From assembly GCA_947176355.1 (NCBI GenBank), contig CAMWQY010000063.1, forward strand, positions 1-10,926: a stretch of 10,926 nt of DNA, written 5' to 3'. The notes below the pieces were generated by a model. It was not told the origin of the DNA and did no database searches. It saw nothing but the letters and a program-made list of their open reading frames with translations. Each line of letters begins with the position of its first letter. The stretch's first letter is position 1. Shown in pieces: positions 6,577 through 10,926 of the stretch. The translations under genes and the position numbers were made by a program. Source of the stretch: an uncultured Porphyromonadaceae bacterium (lineage in GTDB: Bacteria; Bacteroidota; Bacteroidia; Bacteroidales; Muribaculaceae).

Positions 6577-9500
6577 TTATTTTTGAGTTATTATCGTGAT
6601 TGAGAGTGGACCTGTCAGTCCGGCTGGAAGCGTAGTCTGCTCCTCACGCCTATATTTGCCATTGGTCCAGATTCCATCGAATGGAGGTTTCCCTATGTCT
6701 GCACCGAGAAGAGCGTTGGCCCAGGTGTTGGTCACTTCAATAGAGAGTTCATTTTTTCCGTCTTTTACTGCATCTGTTATGTCGACACTATAAGGAGCAG
6801 TCCAGACTATTCCGCAATCTTTACCATTTATTTTGACATCTGCTATGTCATGCAGACCTTCAAGATTCAATATGATTTGTTCTCCTTTATTATATTCAGG
6901 CATTACGAATGATGTTTTATACTCTGCCGTGCCTGAATAATACTTCACATCATCGTCAGTATGTGTAGTCCAATCGAAGAAAGAATCTGTCTCGATCTCT
7001 CGTCTCGTCGTTTGGAAGGTAATCAGCCATTTGTCTGTATTTATCGGAATATTGACACTGTCTGTAGGAATAGATTTTCCAAATTTGATATCTGTAGGAG
7101 ATTGGAAAACTACAAATACTGACTCTGCCGGATGAAGTTTGATTGAGACTTCTGTGCGTTCATTTTGGCACTTCCAGACAGGATTCTTATTGATTTTTCC
7201 AGTTGCCGCATCCCAGAGTTCCGGTTTTCGACCCGATACTCTGAAGGATGCTTCGAATTCGCGTGGCTGCATCTGCTGATTTGACAAGAAATATATGTCG
7301 ACATTTTCATTGTCATTCCTGCGATGTGTCCATGCGATATCCTCGGGCACTATGATATCTCGTTCAATACCCAAGCCAGAAAAGTCATCATCAGTAAAAG
7401 GAAGATTCGGCACAATCACACCTGCATCCTTCAAATCAGCCACTTTTGCTTCCACTTCATCGCTCAGGGAAATGTTGGGGATTAACTGAGATGAAAGCGG
7501 CAGCACAAGCATGCCGTAGGTCGCACCTCCCGGCAAGATCAGTTTCCCATCTTTTGCCCGGGCAAGATTGAGGAGTGCATCTTTATTCATTGAGTCGTAG
7601 GAGTAGCCTCTCAGAGGATTTATCCATTTATCCGGATCTGCCATATTGGCAGAGTGAGCTACTTTTACAGGTAAAGTGCGTATTGGCTGACCCTCATTGG
7701 CCATGCGCTTTTCTTCTGACTTCACTCTCTCTTCCCCAAATATGCCGGGCAGTGAACTTACCAGCCGGTCGGGCAAAATGGCGCGCCGCGGCGTCTCTTC
7801 GCCTGTGAACACAGCTATATCCACTACCGGCCTTCCATATTGCAGCAAAGATTGTGCCCTACACATGTAATCTACTAAACCTTTACCTCCATTCTGCCAC
7901 CAAGTATTGTCTCTCTGGAAAAAGAGACCGATGCCGTCAAGTGTCATGCCGGGTCGGCGGTCAAGATATGGATTGTGGGTATTGACATGAAAGAATATAC
8001 GGTTGACGCCAAGTGAGTAGTTCCTGTCAAGAAGTGTCTTGATCTGAGCAGGAGTCTCATCCCAAGTGCCGCGTAATTCTGTGAAACCTTCTGCTTGAAT
8101 TATATTTTTGCCATATACATGTCCTCCATGTATGGCATCAAGCATATCATTGGGCTTGTCATGGGTCGGGCTATTGAGCCAAAATTCACCCATCGGGAAG
8201 TCCACAGCCTGATAATGCAGCATCCCATCGCTCACCATCGTGGGGGCAACGCTTTCTGCCGATAAGTAGCAATTCAATTCCTTTGCCTTATTGGCAAGGA
8301 CATCATAAAACACATCCTTCACAAGCTCTGCTTGAGTGGTGCGGATGTCGCGTAATACTCTTTCAGATGTCTCAGCATCCTCTATTGGAATGCCTGCAAG
8401 AAGAGGCAGATATGGCAGAAGGTCGTATCCGCGTCTAAGTTTGAATTCTGACGCAAAATTATCACTCCAATTCTGACTTCCACATTCCCAACTGTCTACG
8501 TGCATATATTTTAGTACACGCTTGGCTGCTTCAGGATCTTTCACTTCAGTGAAAACTTTCCCAAACCAGTTGTCAATTTGTTTTTCTACGGCTGCACGAT
8601 TAAATTTGTCGGCTTCCAAGCCTCGTCCGGCTCCTCCGGTTGCATTGGTGTGCCCCGTAGAAGTATGCCCAAGTCGAAGAATCCTCCACTCTCCTTTGGG
8701 AAGCGTTGCATTTAAGATTCCATCCTTCATTTGTCCTGTAAGGTCAATGATTTCATTCCGGCCGATGCATAACTCTTTCGGAAGTTCTTCTTCTGTTGAG
8801 GCTTCCGCCACACGCCATACCAGACCGGCTTTCCCTTCCCATTGATTGATACGGGGCTCGCCACTTAAGATAATGTCATTGATTCGGAGATTCGGCTTCC
8901 ATTTGGCTGCATCAAGATCTTCACTCCCCGGTTCGCTCCCTTCCGGCGTCCATTCGAAACGGAAATATTTGGCAGTCGTAGGAGGGAGCGCATGGGTTGA
9001 CTGTTGGTCAGTATTTTGCCATCCGTGACGTGCCGGGACAAGCTGCTTGACGTCACGGAAACTTTTTCCGTCATTGCTTGCAAGGACTTTGAGTCGCTGC
9101 GATTGATAATTATTTCCGGCTTTAACCTGGACATTATTCACATTTATAGGTTGAGGATATTCATATTGAATCCAACATGCCTCTGATGACCGTATCACTC
9201 CCTTATCATCAATTCTGACACCGGATGCAGCATTAGATTCTGCATTAATATTCCCAACGGTTATAATAGGTTTCAAAGTTATCTTTTCCCCCTTGGCCGG
9301 CAGCGCAAGGAGAGCAATATCTTCATAGTATCCTTCATTTTTCTCCGGAATAGGGAGATGGAGTCCCTTTATCTTTCCTCCTGATATTATCGTATCTGCC
9401 GCCACTACTTTCTGCATTGATTCAGCTGGAGAAATCCAAGGTCCCCCTGCGAGGGCAAACCCATCACAGATATGCATGCCAAGTTTCAGATCTAAACTGT

Positions 9501-9813
9501 CGGCTATCTCGATGCTCCGGCCTACAAGTCGCCACCATTCAGGAGAAAGTTGTGGCGCTTGCCCTTCATAGAGAGCTCCTTCTTCTACGGATTTGATGGG
9601 CATAAGATAGGTGCCTCCCAGTCCAATCTCCTTCATGGCCTCAAGGTCTGCCTTGATTCCTTCCTCGCTGATTGCCCCATACATCCAATACCAGAAGCAC
9701 CATGGATTTGCTTCGAAAGGGGTATTGGCGAAGCGTTGCTCAAGAGATGATTGGGCAAATGATTGTAATGTTATTCCAATAAGTGTGGATACTATAAGTA
9801 GTCGCAGCTTCAT
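6577..9813 (-). CDS. Secreted GH106 alpha-L-rhamnosidase-like enzyme
   Basis: A 1078-residue family GH106 enzyme, expected to release terminal alpha-L-rhamnose from plant glycans in the periplasm. Signal peptide residues 1-20 (cleavage after SFA). The mature N-terminus NPWCFWYWMYGAISEEGI is characteristic of the family and begins the TIM barrel. An inserted discoidin-like (F5/8 type C) beta-sandwich lies at about 198-319. The barrel resumes with the conserved YMHVDSWECGSQNW (Glu443), FPMGEFW (Glu543) and NIIQAEGFTE (Glu575). Their spacings of 100 and 132 residues equal those of Glu461, Glu561 and Glu593 as I recall them for the B. thetaiotaomicron enzyme BT0986. A C-terminal GH2-like sugar-binding jelly roll spans about 954-1075 (LNLEGLHDIADVKINGKDCG). 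Length is normal for GH106. The start is the ATG at 9813, giving the signal peptide; the frame stays open to a TTG at 9906, which would overlap the upstream gene and bury the signal. It lies 11 bases after the GH2 gene, suggesting one transcript and coupled translation. Linkage specificity is unknown. Confidence 0.93.
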   Translation of the reverse strand: MKLRLLIVSTLIGITLQSFAQSSLEQRFANTPFEANPWCFWYWMYGAISEEGIKADLEAMKEIGLGGTYLMPIKSVEEGALYEGQAPQLSPEWWRLVGRSIEIADSLDLKLGMHICDGFALAGGPWISPAESMQKVVAADTIISGGKIKGLHLPIPEKNEGYYEDIALLALPAKGEKITLKPIITVGNINAESNAASGVRIDDKGVIRSSEACWIQYEYPQPINVNNVQVKAGNNYQSQRLKVLASNDGKSFRDVKQLVPARHGWQNTDQQSTHALPPTTAKYFRFEWTPEGSEPGSEDLDAAKWKPNLRINDIILSGEPRINQWEGKAGLVWRVAEASTEEELPKELCIGRNEIIDLTGQMKDGILNATLPKGEWRILRLGHTSTGHTNATGGAGRGLEADKFNRAAVEKQIDNWFGKVFTEVKDPEAAKRVLKYMHVDSWECGSQNWSDNFASEFKLRRGYDLLPYLPLLAGIPIEDAETSERVLRDIRTTQAELVKDVFYDVLANKAKELNCYLSAESVAPTMVSDGMLHYQAVDFPMGEFWLNSPTHDKPNDMLDAIHGGHVYGKNIIQAEGFTELRGTWDETPAQIKTLLDRNYSLGVNRIFFHVNTHNPYLDRRPGMTLDGIGLFFQRDNTWWQNGGKGLVDYMCRAQSLLQYGRPVVDIAVFTGEETPRRAILPDRLVSSLPGIFGEERVKSEEKRMANEGQPIRTLPVKVAHSANMADPDKWINPLRGYSYDSMNKDALLNLARAKDGKLILPGGATYGMLVLPLSSQLIPNISLSDEVEAKVADLKDAGVIVPNLPFTDDDFSGLGIERDIIVPEDIAWTHRRNDNENVDIYFLSNQQMQPREFEASFRVSGRKPELWDAATGKINKNPVWKCQNERTEVSIKLHPAESVFVVFQSPTDIKFGKSIPTDSVNIPINTDKWLITFQTTRREIETDSFFDWTTHTDDDVKYYSGTAEYKTSFVMPEYNKGEQIILNLEGLHDIADVKINGKDCGIVWTAPYSVDITDAVKDGKNELSIEVTNTWANALLGADIGKPPFDGIWTNGKYRREEQTTLPAGLTGPLSITIITQK

Positions 9814-9824
9814 TGTAGTTTTGA
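9814..9824 (-). promoter_or_regulatory. Short GH2-GH106 junction without repeat or Shine-Dalgarno
   Basis: The coding strand between the GH2 stop codon and the GH106 ATG at 9813 is only TCAAAACTACA. There is no Shine-Dalgarno match here or in the end of the upstream gene, and no copy of the composite repeat. The short distance makes reinitiation or translational coupling likely; this is inference. Confidence 0.4.
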
Positions 9825-10926
9825 TTATTTTGTAGGGGAGATTCTTACTTTCAATGTATGCTTTCCGGGGGCTATCGAATACTTTTTCAATACTCCGGGA
9901 CCACAACTGCTGTTGCCAAGTCCCATCACGGCAGCATCAAGCGAAAGGAAGATATTTTCATTCTTTTTTAGGTCGCAATCATGAGCTACTGCACTGATAT
10001 CTTCTACGGAATATGGCAGTGCTGAAGCCGATATTGGAGATTCAAGTGCCGTAACCCGCAGTCCTTTCCCTGCTTTATCGGTAATAGAAATCTCTGCAAC
10101 AGACTCAAGATTACCGGAATCTTGAGGACGTGGATAATGGGTGTAAAGATCATCGGCATTGGCTGTCCACCTTCCTATTGAAGATGATTCCAGCCTGTCC
10201 GGATAATTTTCTGCCGGTCCATAACCAAGCCAATCTACATGAGAATATTTGCTGTCAGCAATTAAAACACTGCCTAAACGTGGCAATTCCGGAAGATTAC
10301 CCTCTCGGTCGTAGGTTTGGATCAAGTCTATCGTTCCGTCACCATAGACCCTGTATTCACTTTCTACATTTATTTTCCCTTCAAGGTAAGAGTATTCCTG
10401 CTCTGATTCTATAATGGTGCAATCTTCAGATTCATTCACTTTGATTGACTTGCACTTGATTGTTGGGGTAGCAATGTTATGCTTTTCCCAATCTTTTGCC
10501 AACCAATTTCCAAAGCTTTTATCATTATCGGTAGGAGCGCGGAAAGCCTGGAATTGTGAGCCCTTCAGTATTGGAGACCCATAATAAGAAAGATTGGATA
10601 AATTCCCGTCATTCTTGTCCCAAGCGACTTCAAAATTCTTTCCTCTCACTTTGATCAAATCAGCATCCTCAGCAGTAGTTGGCTTAGCCGCTTTTTTTAC
10701 GTCTGTTTTGACACTTGCCATCAAATCAGGATTGAGATCAAGTTGACGCATGACGACTTCATGTCCGGCAGGTGCCCATAGAGTATTATCGCGGAGAGTG
10801 ACGGCTACATTGAGGCGCAAATCCCCTTCTTGTTTTGGGTTGTTTATGTTTTCTTCAATTTTGCCGCTTTCTCCGCGTGCAAGATTTGTAACTGAAATCT
10901 TCATGGGCTTGACGAGCCTTCCATTG
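9825..10926 (-). CDS. GH2 beta-galactosidase, C-terminal part (5' end beyond the window)
   Basis: The visible 366 codons are the C-terminal region of a LacZ-like family GH2 beta-galactosidase. The frame is open through the right edge and already reads NGRLVKP before the internal methionine codon at 10904, so that codon is not the start. Numbered from that methionine, an Ig-like domain (about 1-62) is followed by a polar, lysine-rich linker (about 66-82). Then comes the beta-galactosidase small-chain domain (about 83-357) with FRAPTDND (121-128), DWLGYGPAENYPDR (224-237), YPRPQDSGN (257-265) and the LacZ-like ENIFLSLDAAVMGLG (316-330). These match domain 5 of LacZ, which completes the galactose-binding pocket. 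The catalytic barrel and the two glutamates lie outside the window, as would any signal peptide. It precedes the GH106 gene by 11 bases and is probably cotranscribed with it. Beta-galactosidase is the best call; a related exo-beta-glycosidase activity is possible. Confidence 0.93.
   Translation of the reverse strand, partial: NGRLVKPMKISVTNLARGESGKIEENINNPKQEGDLRLNVAVTLRDNTLWAPAGHEVVMRQLDLNPDLMASVKTDVKKAAKPTTAEDADLIKVRGKNFEVAWDKNDGNLSNLSYYGSPILKGSQFQAFRAPTDNDKSFGNWLAKDWEKHNIATPTIKCKSIKVNESEDCTIIESEQEYSYLEGKINVESEYRVYGDGTIDLIQTYDREGNLPELPRLGSVLIADSKYSHVDWLGYGPAENYPDRLESSSIGRWTANADDLYTHYPRPQDSGNLESVAEISITDKAGKGLRVTALESPISASALPYSVEDISAVAHDCDLKKNENIFLSLDAAVMGLGNSSCGPGVLKKYSIAPGKHTLKVRISPTK

Noticed and set aside
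9814..9906. Upstream TTG start extending GH106 by 31 residues
   Set aside because: It would overlap the upstream GH2 gene by about 80 bases and place charged residues before a clear signal peptide. The ATG at 9813 explains the N-terminus fully.

Overview
The window reads as part of a carbohydrate-degradation locus (a polysaccharide utilization locus type cluster) from a member of the Bacteroidales. The support is the set of families present (GH106, two GH2 enzymes, a SASA-type acetylesterase and a DUF5703-type protein), Sec-type signal peptides on all four complete products, A-rich leaders instead of Shine-Dalgarno sequences, and moderate base composition. A gut or rumen relative of Bacteroides, Prevotella or Muribaculaceae is plausible. 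I cannot name the genus.

All five genes lie on the minus strand and cover almost the whole window, so transcription runs from high to low coordinates. In that order they are: the 3' part of a GH2 beta-galactosidase cut by the right edge (9825-10926); a GH106 alpha-L-rhamnosidase-like enzyme (6577-9813), 11 bases after it; a SASA/SGNH acetylesterase (4999-6465); a DUF5703-type (alpha/alpha)6-barrel protein of unknown specificity (2561-4876); and a second, differently built GH2 enzyme (32-2479). There is no SusC/SusD pair, HTCS, ECF sigma factor, transporter or RNA gene. No promoter or terminator is recognisable, so the locus must extend on at least the right side. No gene-free stretch exceeds about 125 bases.

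The enzymes form a coherent set. The esterase would remove O-acetyl groups, GH106 would release terminal alpha-L-rhamnose, and the GH2 enzymes would release beta-galactose or a related sugar. The DUF5703 protein would cut an unassigned linkage. A rhamnose- and galactose-containing, acetylated plant polymer such as rhamnogalacturonan-type pectin or a rhamnosylated arabinogalactan fits; this is inference.

The most unusual non-coding feature is a composite repeat of about 80-100 bp at three of the four gene junctions (about 2489-2586, 4898-4975, 6483-6560). Each copy has a 24-nt hairpin next to the downstream gene's start, a core of degenerate 8-nt units, and a second hairpin next to the upstream gene's stop. 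At one junction the second hairpin runs into the coding sequence and supplies the last codons and the stop of the DUF5703 gene. The tightly packed GH2-GH106 junction has no copy.
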